From an uncultured Collinsella sp. (GTDB taxonomy: Bacteria; Actinomycetota; Coriobacteriia; Coriobacteriales; Coriobacteriaceae), in contig CAJLUE010000004.1 of assembly GCA_905209765.1 (NCBI GenBank), positions 4,305 through 68,304 of the forward strand: a stretch of DNA of 64,000 bases. Direction: 5' to 3'. Under the pieces are notes generated by a model that saw only the letters and a list, made by a program, of their open reading frames with translations, did not search any database and was not told where the DNA came from. This document shows positions 44,655 through 52,830 of the stretch, one piece after another. The number at the start of each line of letters is the position of its first letter. Position 1 is the stretch's first letter. The position numbers were made by a program, and so were the translations under genes.

Positions 44655-46118
44655 ATGACGAAGACCAAGGCACAGCAAATTATGGCGGCAACCGAGGTTC
44701 GCGCGGCAGACGACGTCACCGCGGCCATCCGAGATATCGCCGCCGAGTTTGAACCCTACATCATCAAGCAGCGCCGGCACTTCCATAAGCACCCGGAGCT
44801 GAGCCTTGCCGAGGAGCGCACGACTTCCGACATCGCCAACCAGCTCGACGCCATGAATATCCCCTACGAGCGTCCGCTCAAGACGGGCCTGGTGGCGACG
44901 CTTCGCGGTACCGCGCCCGATGCCTACCGCGAGGACGGCACGCCGCGCCGCCGCATCCTGCTGCGCGCCGACATCGACGCCCTGCCCGTTACCGAGCAGA
45001 CCGGCGAGGAGTTTGCCAGCGTCAACGAGGGCTGCATGCACGCCTGCGGCCACGACTGCCACATCGCCATGATGCTCGGCACGCTGCAGATCCTGCGCCA
45101 TATGACCGACGACATCCACGGCGAGGTCCGCATCGTCTTCCAGCCCAGCGAGGAAAACGGCCAGGGCGCCAAGCTCATGATCGGCACGGGCGTGCTCGAC
45201 GGCGTCGATGGTGCCTACGCCGCGCATATCTGGAGCGAAGTCGACGCCGGCACCGTGAGCTGTGAGCCCGGCCCGCGCATGGCAAACACCGACTGGTTCC
45301 GCATCGATGTCCGCGGCACCTCGTGCCATGGCGCCATGCCCCAGCGCGGCCACGACGCCGTTATGGTGGCTGCCGAGATCGTCAACGCCCTGCAGACCAT
45401 CGTCTCGCGCGAGATCAGCCCCTACGAGCCGGCTGTCATCACCGTCGGCGAGCTGCACGGCGGCACCGCGCGCAACGTTATCGCCGGCACGGCCTACCTC
45501 GCCGGCACGGTGCGCACCTATGGCGACAAGACGCACGAGGAAATGCCCGAGCTTATGCGCCGCATCGTGGAGCACACCGCGGCAGCCCTGGGCGCAGAGG
45601 CCGAACTTACCGACTACACCATCGCCAACTACAAGGTCGAAAACGACGTCGCCTCGAGCGAGCGTTGTCGTCAGGCCGTGGTCAAGTGCTTGGGCCCCGC
45701 GGGCGAAGGCCATTATCGCGGCACGCTTTCGGGCGAGGACTTCTCGGAGTACCTGCGCCGCGTGCCGGGCGTGCTCGCCTTTGTTGGCACGCGCAACCCC
45801 CAGATTGGCGCCACGTACGCCCAACATTCTTGCTTCTATAAGATCGACGAGAGCGTGCTCGCCAAGGGCTCCATGGTAGCCGCTCAGTATGCCATCGACT
45901 TTTTGGCCGAGCCCACGCAAGAGGAGCTCGACGGCCCCACGATCGCCGCGGTTGCCGAGACCAACCCCGACTTGGCCGCCAAGCTGCGCTCTGCCAAGGC
46001 CACGGCCGCTGAGGCGCGCGACGCCATGCACGATGCTCGCACCGCCCGCCATGCTGCAATCAAGGGCATCCACGATGCGCGGGCTGCCGCTCGCCACGAG
46101 GAAAAGCGCGACGAGTAG
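44655..46118 (+). CDS. M20 family amidohydrolase (HipO/IAA-amino acid hydrolase type)
   Basis: A protein of 487 residues from ATG 44655, AAGGAG 10 nt upstream. Metal ligands: Cys131 and His133 in MHACGHDCH, Glu166/Glu167 in PSEEN, His191, and a late His in YAQHSCFYKID. These are typical of M20D aminoacylase/carboxypeptidase enzymes releasing N-acylated or conjugated amino acids. After residue ~425, where the family normally ends, there is a ~60-residue Ala/charged tail (LAAKLRSAKATAAEARDAMH then HDARTARHAAIKGIHDARAA) that looks like a helix or coiled coil. Divergent from the other amidohydrolase. Confidence 0.9.
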   Translation: MTKTKAQQIMAATEVRAADDVTAAIRDIAAEFEPYIIKQRRHFHKHPELSLAEERTTSDIANQLDAMNIPYERPLKTGLVATLRGTAPDAYREDGTPRRRILLRADIDALPVTEQTGEEFASVNEGCMHACGHDCHIAMMLGTLQILRHMTDDIHGEVRIVFQPSEENGQGAKLMIGTGVLDGVDGAYAAHIWSEVDAGTVSCEPGPRMANTDWFRIDVRGTSCHGAMPQRGHDAVMVAAEIVNALQTIVSREISPYEPAVITVGELHGGTARNVIAGTAYLAGTVRTYGDKTHEEMPELMRRIVEHTAAALGAEAELTDYTIANYKVENDVASSERCRQAVVKCLGPAGEGHYRGTLSGEDFSEYLRRVPGVLAFVGTRNPQIGATYAQHSCFYKIDESVLAKGSMVAAQYAIDFLAEPTQEELDGPTIAAVAETNPDLAAKLRSAKATAAEARDAMHDARTARHAAIKGIHDARAAARHEEKRDE

Positions 46119-46153
46119 CCGTCACGCCCATCCATAACAGCCTGGCTAAAGCA

Positions 46154-46192
46154 AAGCGGGGGCGGACGTTATCTCAACGTTCGCCCCCGCTT
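46154..46192. terminator. Convergent terminator after the M20 gene
   Basis: AAGCGGGGGCGGACGTT (46154-46170) pairs with AACGTTCGCCCCCGCTT (46176-46192) with one mismatch; serves the M20 gene and the DUF2752 gene on the other strand. Confidence 0.8.
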
Positions 46193-46224
46193 ATGTGTCG
46201 ACCGTTTTTCTAGCGCGTCCTCCG

Positions 46225-46701
46225 TCACGCCAGGTAAGAGCGAAGGATGGTGAGCCAGCGTGGGGGTTCGAGGTGGATGATATCGTCGGGAACTCCGGCG
46301 GGCGCATAGCCGCCAAAGAGCAGACCGGCATCTGCCGGATTGACGAGGCGCACGATCCATACGACGACGACCAGCACGCACAACACGGTGACCGCAATGT
46401 CGATACCACGCTTTAGCTTGCTCGATGCCACCTCCTCGCGCACGAACGCGAGCACAAACGCAATCGGCACCACCCAAAACAGCGGATGGTAGGCAAAGGC
46501 AGCCGCATAATCGAGGCGCAGCGCCGCCAGCCACGCCCTCGTCATGCCGCATCCCGGACAAGGAATGCCCGTCATCAATCGAAAAATGCAGCCAATGTCG
46601 AGCAGGTAGAGCGCGAGCCAGGCGACAAAGAGCGCGCCGGTGCAAAAAAGGGCGCGGCGAAGGAGCTCTGCCGTGCCCCTATGTCCCTGGAAGCTGTTCA
46701 C
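46225..46701 (-). CDS. DUF2752 membrane protein
   Basis: A protein of 158 residues from GTG 46701, chosen because AAGGGCGG lies just upstream and it starts 13 nt after the previous stop. The family motif GIPCPGCGMTRAW lies near residue 45; three hydrophobic segments surround it (LFCTGALFVAWLALYLL, HPLFWVVPIAFVLAF, IDIAVTVLCVLVVVVWIV). Function unknown. It follows a zinc-ribbon DUF4234 gene, forming a small-membrane-protein cluster. Confidence 0.82.
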   Translation of the reverse strand: MNSFQGHRGTAELLRRALFCTGALFVAWLALYLLDIGCIFRLMTGIPCPGCGMTRAWLAALRLDYAAAFAYHPLFWVVPIAFVLAFVREEVASSKLKRGIDIAVTVLCVLVVVVWIVRLVNPADAGLLFGGYAPAGVPDDIIHLEPPRWLTILRSYLA

Positions 46702-46714
46702 GCCGCCCTTATTG

Positions 46715-47323
46715 TTAGGCACGAGCGCCAAGGCGAGTGTTGTAAGCCGTTGCCATGGCATTGGTATTATTGATGACGATGTTCATAGCGAAGATGGGAC
46801 CAAGGCCGCACAGGAGCGCGCCGAAGATCTGCCACAGAAGAACGGTGGTGCCGTTTTCCTGGAACACCAGGCCGTAGCGAGGAGCGTTGGCCTGCAGGCG
46901 GTTGCCAATCTTGTAATACCAGTAGTACGCGTAGAAGCCGCAGGTCACAAACGATAGAAGGATGAATTCCGCCAGACCCGGCGTGTAATCGCCGTCATCC
47001 TGACACAACGTGTTGACGTCGCGTGCCAAGCAATACAGGAAGTAGAACGAATAGATACCGCAGGTCACAAGAGAGAGCAGCAGCCAGCCGATCAGGCTGC
47101 GGTCAGCCTTAATGGGGTCATAGCCCATCGGAGCGGATGCGGACTGTTGGGCGTATTGACCGGTGTACTGCTGCTGAGGCTGGGGCGCGGGCTGAATAGC
47201 CTGGGCCGGAGCAGGCTGGGGCTGCGGGGCCGCAGCGGCAGAAGCGGCACCAACGGCGGATCCGCAAACAGGGCAGAATTTGGCATCATCCGAAATGGGA
47301 GAACCACAAGTGGGACAGAACAT
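46715..47323 (-). CDS. Zinc-ribbon DUF4234 membrane protein
   Basis: A protein of 202 residues. N-terminal zinc ribbon FCPTCGSPISDDAKFCPVCG (two CxxC pairs), a Gln/Pro/Ala-rich linker (about 25-70), then DUF4234 with four membrane segments (LIGWLLLSLVTCGIYSFYFL, LAEFILLSFVTCGFYAYYWY, LLWQIFGALLCGLGPIFAM). The repeated SLVTCGIY/SFVTCGFY is typical. Function unknown; the ribbon is like that of the gene at 47519-48832. Confidence 0.85.
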   Translation of the reverse strand: MFCPTCGSPISDDAKFCPVCGSAVGAASAAAAPQPQPAPAQAIQPAPQPQQQYTGQYAQQSASAPMGYDPIKADRSLIGWLLLSLVTCGIYSFYFLYCLARDVNTLCQDDGDYTPGLAEFILLSFVTCGFYAYYWYYKIGNRLQANAPRYGLVFQENGTTVLLWQIFGALLCGLGPIFAMNIVINNTNAMATAYNTRLGARA

Positions 47324-47475
47324 GAGCCTCTCCTTTTCCTAAGGCGTCGCACGCCTTCAAACCTTACACGTCTACGTTCTCAACAATAGCCGCGACGTTG
47401 TTGCGCAACATTGACCAATTTCCGAGAAATTTTGCTGCAACCGTTTTCCCAGGCATTTTCTTGCTTTCGCAGTAG

Positions 47476-47510
47476 AAAAAGGCACCCCGGGCTCAGTTGC
47501 CCAGGGCGCC
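47476..47510 (-). terminator. Terminator downstream of the DUF4013 gene
   Basis: GGCGCCCTGGGC pairs with GCCCGGGGTGCC on the minus strand, followed by TTTTT. Confidence 0.85.
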
Positions 47511-47518
47511 TCGACCGG

Positions 47519-48832
47519 CTATTCGGTTTGATTGTTTTCGGCAGCAGGATTATCGCCCGGCTCATCCGCCGGCGTGGCAACGGCATCCCAATCGGGCTCC
47601 GCAGGCGTCGCCTCGGACGCCGGTGCGGGGACAGGAGCAGGTGCCGGGGCAGGGGCAGGCGCGGGTGCCGGGGCAGGTGCAGGCGCGGGCGCCGGGGCAG
47701 GCGCAGCACCAGTGGCTGCCGTGGGATTGAATCCCGCAGGAGCAGGCTTCTTCTCACCCGGGAGCACAAAAGTCAAAACGTCGTCCTTGTCCTCATCGGC
47801 CCATTCGCTTGCATAACGTGCAGCCCAATAGCCAACGGCACGGTGCTTGAGCATCTTGCCAAAGACCGTAAGGAACACCGTGACGAATGCAATCAGCACC
47901 AGGAACAATACGAGCGTGACACCACCGGCGGTAACAATCGCCTCGATACCCGTGGGGCGATAGTAATAGCCGTACGCGCCAATTCCGGCGATGGCACCAA
48001 AGACAGCTGTCAAGATCCACGTAATGGCGTTGGAAACCAGGCCCGTCAAAAACTCGGGAAGGAACGAAGCACAGAACAGCTTGGTCTTGTTGTGCTTAAA
48101 GGCCGCCCAGACCTTATCGAGCGAAAACGCGCTCTCGACGCGCCCGGTCACCGCAAAGTGCATCACGGCAATGTCGGCGAACATCTTAAAGAAGACACCC
48201 AGAATCGCCGAGGCAATTAGCGCCAGGACAAGCAGGCCAAGCGAGCCAAACAGCGCAGCCTCGAGCGCATAAGAGCCGTAATAAGAATACGAGCCCGCGG
48301 CGCCAATTACCACGCCCTCCGCCAGCGAAAGCACTACACCGATAATGGGAATGGCAGCGATAACCTCGAGCACGACCGAAATAACGCTCGAAAAGATTCC
48401 GAGACCAAACGACGTGGAACGCATCAACGGACGACCCATGCCGTCATCGATCTTAAGCGACAGGTCGCGACCCCACTCGATGCCAAAGCCCGAACCGCAC
48501 ACGCTCGCCACGTAGGCAGCCAAAAAGCCGATGGCAGCCGCAATACCGCCGATAACGGGGATGAACAGCACGAGTACCGACACGACACAGATAAGCGCCG
48601 GCAAAAAGGCAATCTGGCACACGCGCTGCAGCACGCCCGGAGTCTTGGTCATATCCTCAAACGCCTGAGCCGTGCAGCCCTTGGACGCGTTCGCGACAGG
48701 TTGAGGAACAAACTGCTGAGGCTGAGGCTGACCCTGAGGGGCGGAAGCTGCAGCACCGGCATTGGGGGCACCACACACGCCGCAGAACTTGTCGTTATCG
48801 CCCATGGGGGCGCCACACTGCGAACAGAACAT
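47519..48832 (-). CDS. Zinc-ribbon DUF4013-like multi-pass membrane protein with Pro-Ala tail
   Basis: A protein of 437 residues from ATG 48832 (MFCSQCGAPMGDNDKFCGVC). After the zinc ribbon and a Gln/Pro linker come about seven hydrophobic segments with the glycine-rich loops of DUF4013 proteins (GIEWGRDLSLKIDDGMGRPL, FADIAVMHFAVTGRVESAF). The C-terminus holds about 14 alternating Ala-Pro dipeptides (DNA 47625-47712) then an acidic end (DEPGDNPAAENNQTE). Function unknown; the tail may span the wall or be a flexible spacer. Confidence 0.8.
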   Translation of the reverse strand: MFCSQCGAPMGDNDKFCGVCGAPNAGAAASAPQGQPQPQQFVPQPVANASKGCTAQAFEDMTKTPGVLQRVCQIAFLPALICVVSVLVLFIPVIGGIAAAIGFLAAYVASVCGSGFGIEWGRDLSLKIDDGMGRPLMRSTSFGLGIFSSVISVVLEVIAAIPIIGVVLSLAEGVVIGAAGSYSYYGSYALEAALFGSLGLLVLALIASAILGVFFKMFADIAVMHFAVTGRVESAFSLDKVWAAFKHNKTKLFCASFLPEFLTGLVSNAITWILTAVFGAIAGIGAYGYYYRPTGIEAIVTAGGVTLVLFLVLIAFVTVFLTVFGKMLKHRAVGYWAARYASEWADEDKDDVLTFVLPGEKKPAPAGFNPTAATGAAPAPAPAPAPAPAPAPAPAPAPAPVPAPASEATPAEPDWDAVATPADEPGDNPAAENNQTE

Positions 48833-48982
48833 CGAAATCATCCCTTCGTATCTAGAGCGAATCACCTGGATCGCAAACGGTGTCTTTGGCATCATTATCG
48901 CCCAATGTGAGGACAAATACCCCAAGATGACCGATTTGCAACGCAGGTGGCTTTATTCAATGATTCGAAGGGTACGCCCGGG

Positions 48983-50005
48983 CTAGTTCGTGCCGCGGAA
49001 GCCCTTGCCGACGATTTCGGAGCTATCGACGATGGTGATGAAGGCGCCAGGGTCAATCTCGCGGGTATAGCGGCGCAGTTGCACTGCCTCGCGACGGCTC
49101 AGCACGCTCATGATCACCGTGACGCACTTGCCCGAGAAGGCGCCATAGCCACGGCTAATCGTTGCCGTGCGGTTGAGATGCTTGACGATAAACTCCTCGA
49201 CCTTAAGGGGCTCGGAGCAAATGATCGTGCAGACCTTACGCAGGTGAATGCTCTCGATAGCCTTGTCGACCACAAGCGTCTTGGCAAACAGGCCGAGCAC
49301 GCAGTACAGACCGACGCGCGGGCCATACAGGAAAGCCGCGATGGTCACGATGCCGATATCGACCAGCAACAGGGCACGGCCGATCTCGAGCGTCGTGCGG
49401 CGCTTGAGGATCATGGCAAGGATGTCGGTGCCGCCCGTCGAGGCGCCAATGTCAAAGACAATGGCACTGCCCAGCGCCGGCAAGATGACGGCAAAACACA
49501 GGTCGAGCCACATATCGCCCGTCATCGAAACATCCGACGGAATGAAGAGCTCAAACAGCGAGACGTAGGCCGAAAGCGCAAACGAGGCGAAGACGCTCCA
49601 CAGGATTGCCTTGCGTTCCAAAAAGATAAAGCCCAAGACGACGAGAACCGCGTTGATAATCCACATAAAGACACCGACGGGCAGGGTCGGGAACAGCGTG
49701 GACAGAATGACCGACACGCCCGAGGTGCCGCCGAAGGCAAAGTGATTGGGGGTTTTAAAGGCCACGATGGCGAACGCCGTGAGGATCAGGCCCAGATTGA
49801 GCTCGGCAAAAAAGCGCGGAAAGCCTGGCTCCTGGCTGCGCTTGCGGCCGGCGCGCTCGCCGCGCTCGATATCGGTGCGATCGACCACGCGCTCCATCGG
49901 CACCACGGGAGGACGATGTAGCTCCTCGGCAGCTCGCGATGCCGCCTCTGCCGCGGCGGCCTCAATCGCCCATGCCTTGCTTTCTGTTTCGCGCTCGTCA
50001 GCCAT
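48983..50005 (-). CDS. YitT family protein (DUF161 + DUF2179)
   Basis: A protein of 340 residues. A charged N-terminal ~65 residues precede five to six membrane segments (LGLILTAFAIVAFKTPNHFA, FGGTSGVSVILSTLFPTLPV, ALGSAIVFDIGASTGGTDIL) and a soluble C-terminal DUF2179 domain (VCTIICSEPLKVEEFIVKHL, GYGAFSGKCVTVIMSVLSRR, DPGAFITIVDSSEIVGKGF). Common in Gram-positives; function unsettled. The long N-terminal extension is unusual. Confidence 0.88.
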   Translation of the reverse strand: MADERETESKAWAIEAAAAEAASRAAEELHRPPVVPMERVVDRTDIERGERAGRKRSQEPGFPRFFAELNLGLILTAFAIVAFKTPNHFAFGGTSGVSVILSTLFPTLPVGVFMWIINAVLVVLGFIFLERKAILWSVFASFALSAYVSLFELFIPSDVSMTGDMWLDLCFAVILPALGSAIVFDIGASTGGTDILAMILKRRTTLEIGRALLLVDIGIVTIAAFLYGPRVGLYCVLGLFAKTLVVDKAIESIHLRKVCTIICSEPLKVEEFIVKHLNRTATISRGYGAFSGKCVTVIMSVLSRREAVQLRRYTREIDPGAFITIVDSSEIVGKGFRGTN

Positions 50006-50121
50006 TACGGCAACCCCTCGTTAACAATTTGGAAACAATGCGCCCATTAGGGTAACGCGGAACGCGACGATTGCAACCCCTAGTTAGACGAGTGGTATGC
50101 CTACATCGGGGGCATACAAAT

Positions 50122-50159
50122 AACGGCCGGCCGCACATACATCCGTGCGACCGGCCGTT
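50122..50159. terminator. Hairpin downstream of asp23
   Basis: AACGGCCGGCCGCAC and GTGCGACCGGCCGTT pair (one mismatch). On the minus strand it follows asp23 after the family-B repeat. Confidence 0.65.
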
Positions 50160-50162
50160 TGA

Positions 50163-50213
50163 CGTTTTCGCAGATAAAATCTGCCAAAATAAACATCCCT
50201 TTTTGGTAGGTTA
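50163..50213. repeat. REP-like palindrome, family B copy 2 (overlaps asp23 stop)
   Basis: Same element as 22727-22776: AACCTACCAAAAA...GGGATGTTTATTTTGG, then CAGATTTTATCTGCG on the minus strand. The left edge lies within the asp23 TAA. Confidence 0.78.
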
Positions 50214-50726
50214 CTCGTGCTGGTTGGTGCGGTGCTCGTACTCCTCGGGGGTGATAACATCCTCGATGCGCAGGTTGACGCCTGCCACCTCAAGGCCGGT
50301 CATCGCAGCCAGACGCTCGGTCACGCGCGCCTTAACGTCGTCGAAAATCGCGGGCGCATAGGCGCCGTACTCGATAATGACGGAAATGTTAACGACCACG
50401 CGGTTGTCATCGGTGACCTCGACTGTCACGCCCTTGGTCAGATTCTCGGCACCAAACTGCTCCTGCACAAAGTGCATGAGGTTGCCCTTCATGCCCAGGA
50501 CGTGCGGTACCTCGCGGGTGGCCATGGCGACGATCTTCTCGATCACACCGTTGGAATAGGTCAGCGAGTCCTCGGACTCGTCCGCTTCCTCGTCGTCCTC
50601 ATCAGCATCGGACTCGGCCTCGACGAGCGCCTCATCCTCGAGCGTCACATCCTCGGCCTCGGCGGTGACGGTCTCGTCTGCCTCGAGCTCGGTATCGGCT
50701 ACATCGACCTTCGTATTAAAAGCCAT
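50211..50726 (-). CDS. Asp23/Gls24 family envelope stress protein
   Basis: A protein of 171 residues. The first ~60 residues are very acidic (DADEDDEEADESED). The Asp23 domain follows: YSNGVIEKIVAMATREVPHV, KGVTVEVTDDNRVVVNISVI, IEYGAYAPAIFDDV, VAGVNLRIEDVI. Asp23 proteins attach to the membrane through AmaP and support wall homeostasis. AmaP and DUF2273 genes precede it in the same direction. Confidence 0.93.
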   Translation of the reverse strand: MAFNTKVDVADTELEADETVTAEAEDVTLEDEALVEAESDADEDDEEADESEDSLTYSNGVIEKIVAMATREVPHVLGMKGNLMHFVQEQFGAENLTKGVTVEVTDDNRVVVNISVIIEYGAYAPAIFDDVKARVTERLAAMTGLEVAGVNLRIEDVITPEEYEHRTNQHE

Positions 50727-50770
50727 GGTTCCTCCTTATGCCTGCCGCGGATGCGACAGTCGAATACATA

Positions 50771-51148
50771 TTAGCGACCGCTAAACAGACGACCGAAGAA
50801 GTTGACGATCCCGTTCTCGCCGTCACGAATCTGGCCAATCACTGCGCCGATCAGCACGAAGAATGCAATGACGAGCGTGTCCCACAGGCCCAACGTGAGC
50901 ACCAACACGGCGAGCACAAAACCAGCGACGGCTCCGAGCGTGGTATTGGGATGACGGACGGCATAGCTCCAGATAGCCGCCCCCGTACCCTTGATGAGAC
51001 CCATAGCCTCGTCAAAATCCGCGGCTGCTGCGTCTTGCAACTCGGTTGCCTCTGCTTTGGAATCAACAGGTTCGCTCGCCGGCGTGGCGCTCTGGTCAAT
51101 CGTCAGGCGCGGCGTACGAGCGGTCTTATCTTGATTGGTATCACTCAC
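50771..51148 (-). CDS. DUF2273 small membrane protein
   Basis: A protein of 125 residues from GTG 51148, overlapping the end of amaP by 8 nt. A polar N-terminus is followed by two membrane segments (NTTLGAVAGFVLAVLVLTLG and LVIAFFVLIGAVIGQIRDGE). It resembles the DUF2273 protein (AmaB type) found between amaP and asp23 in Firmicutes. Confidence 0.85.
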   Translation of the reverse strand: MSDTNQDKTARTPRLTIDQSATPASEPVDSKAEATELQDAAAADFDEAMGLIKGTGAAIWSYAVRHPNTTLGAVAGFVLAVLVLTLGLWDTLVIAFFVLIGAVIGQIRDGENGIVNFFGRLFSGR

Positions 51149-51686
51149 CGGAAACCTCCACGGTCTGGACGGTAGTCTTGGACGGCAAAAAACGGACGCG
51201 CGTGGTCGTACCCGGCGTGCCGAGCATGGTGTCGCAAGCTTCCTCGATGCGCTGCTGCATCGCGGTAGCCAGAGATGCCACGTCCTTATCGTCAAGCGCG
51301 ATAGCCTCGACCTTAAATCGGACGTGCGAATCGTCGGGGCCTTGGACGCGGGCCTCGACATGCTCGACCATCACGCGGTCGTCGCGCTCGGCAGCAGCCC
51401 TGGCACACGAAGAAAGCGCCGCAAGGGTAACCTCGATATTGCGCTCCCCCGCCGGATGCACGCAGGACGGCTCGCGACGAGCAAACATCAGGCGGAAAAA
51501 GCTTACCAGCACGCCGATCGCCACAACTCCGCCGCATGCCGTCACGACAATGCGCGGCATGGGGTCGCGCATCAGCAGCATAAAGCGATACGTATACGGC
51601 CCCCAAAACTGGCAGACAAGCGTACCCAGCGCCACGATGGCGGCGGCAAGATACACAATCGCTAGGGCTCGTTTGAGTACGCGCAC
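51141..51686 (-). CDS. amaP: AmaP, alkaline-shock membrane anchor protein
   Basis: A protein of 181 residues from GTG 51686 with GAAGGGAG upstream. Two membrane helices at the N-terminus (RALAIVYLAAAIVALGTLVC, RIVVTACGGVVAIGVLVSFF) and a soluble C-terminal Asp23-like region (GERNIEVTLAALSSCARAAA) match AmaP, which ties Asp23 to the membrane. First gene of amaP-DUF2273-asp23. Confidence 0.85.
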   Translation of the reverse strand: MRVLKRALAIVYLAAAIVALGTLVCQFWGPYTYRFMLLMRDPMPRIVVTACGGVVAIGVLVSFFRLMFARREPSCVHPAGERNIEVTLAALSSCARAAAERDDRVMVEHVEARVQGPDDSHVRFKVEAIALDDKDVASLATAMQQRIEEACDTMLGTPGTTTRVRFLPSKTTVQTVEVSGE

Positions 51687-51745
51687 GCGGCGCTCCCTTC
51701 AAATCTCGGCTCTCGAAATGCAAAACGGTTCGCATCATTATAAAA

Positions 51746-51783
51746 GAGCCGGGTCCGGTGCTCTACGCACGCGGATCCGGCTC
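51746..51783 (-). terminator. Terminator downstream of yebC
   Basis: GAGCCGGATCCG pairs with CGGACCCGGCTC on the minus strand, followed by TTTTATAATG. Confidence 0.82.
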
Positions 51784-51852
51784 ATCTATTCCACGAGGCT
51801 TGCATGCTCGCTTCATTATGCCCAGATATGCACGGCTTAACCCGTGCGGGCG

Positions 51853-52659
51853 CTACTCCTCCTCGAGGGCAGCGATGACCTCGTCGGTCATGTCCATGGT
51901 GCTGTAGACGTCCTGGACGTCGTCGAGCTCCTCAAGACGGTCGATGAGGCGCTGAACCTTCTTGGCGTCGGCACCGGAGACCTCGGTCGGAGTGGTCGGG
52001 ACCATGGTGGTCTCGGAGCCCTTGACCTGGACGCCCTGCTCCTCGAGTGCCTTGGAGACAGCCATGACGTCGTTGGCAGCGGTCCAGACGATCCACTCCT
52101 CGCCGGCGTCCTCGTAGTCCTCACCACCGGCCTCGGCGATCGCCATCATGAACTCATCCTCGTCACCGGCAGCACCGTTGGCGATCATGGTCTCCTTCTT
52201 GGCGTTCTCGTCCAGGATCTCCTTGGCGACGACGATCTGGCCCTTGCGCTCAAACTGGAAGGCGACGGAGCCCGAGGTGCCCAGGTTGCCACCAGCGTGG
52301 GAGAAGGCGGAACGGACGTCGGCGGCAGTGCGGTTGCGGTTGTCGGTCAGGCAGTCGACGTAGACGGCAACACCGGCGGGACCGTAGCCCTCGTACACGA
52401 TGTTCTCGTAGACGGCGGCGTCGGCACCCGAACCAAAGGCCTTATCGATAGCGGACTTGATCTTGTCCTTAGGCATGGACTGAGCCTTAGCCTTGGCAAC
52501 GGCAGCGGCGAGGCTGGCGTTGTTCTCGGGCAGCGGGTCGCCGCCGAGACGGGCAGCAACGGTGATGTTGCGGCTGAGCTTGGAGAAGAGGGCGGAACGC
52601 TTGGCGTCCTGCGCGCCCTTACGATGCTTGGTTGTGGCCCACTTAGAGTGTCCGGACAT
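51853..52659 (-). CDS. yebC: YebC/PmpR-family protein
   Basis: A protein of 268 residues. Opens MSGHSKWATTKHRKGAQDAK; IYEGYGPAGVAV-like VYEGYGPAGVAVYVDCLTDN and NGGNLGT-like AGGNLGTSGSVAFQFERKG are family motifs. Members act as transcription regulators or help ribosomes at proline stretches. It has a slightly acidic insertion near 175-200. Independent transcript with a clear terminator. Confidence 0.95.
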   Translation of the reverse strand: MSGHSKWATTKHRKGAQDAKRSALFSKLSRNITVAARLGGDPLPENNASLAAAVAKAKAQSMPKDKIKSAIDKAFGSGADAAVYENIVYEGYGPAGVAVYVDCLTDNRNRTAADVRSAFSHAGGNLGTSGSVAFQFERKGQIVVAKEILDENAKKETMIANGAAGDEDEFMMAIAEAGGEDYEDAGEEWIVWTAANDVMAVSKALEEQGVQVKGSETTMVPTTPTEVSGADAKKVQRLIDRLEELDDVQDVYSTMDMTDEVIAALEEE

Positions 52660-52790
52660 ACGTGTCTCCTATCGGTTTCGACCTAAAGCCCAGCGCGAAT
52701 GCTCGGGCAATATAAACAAACGTCGTTATGATATACCTACCGGCCTGCAAGATAAACCCCAAAATGAAGGCGTCGTGATGATGCAGCCCC

Positions 52791-52823
52791 TTGGCACAAA
52801 GCAGCCTGACCCCAATGCGCCAA
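52791..52823. repeat. REP-like palindrome, family A degenerate copy
   Basis: TTGGCACAA...TGCGCCAA with core AGCAGCCTGACCCC, 7 nt beyond the stop of the DUF6020-like gene. Compare 15086-15118 and 55119-55149. Confidence 0.6.
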
Positions 52824-52830
52824 TCTTTGG

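Noticed and set aside
44487..46097. N-terminal 536-residue extension of the YtcJ-like amidohydrolase
   Set aside because: The extension is antisense to the M20 gene and has a shadow composition; the conserved protein starts at about 44486.
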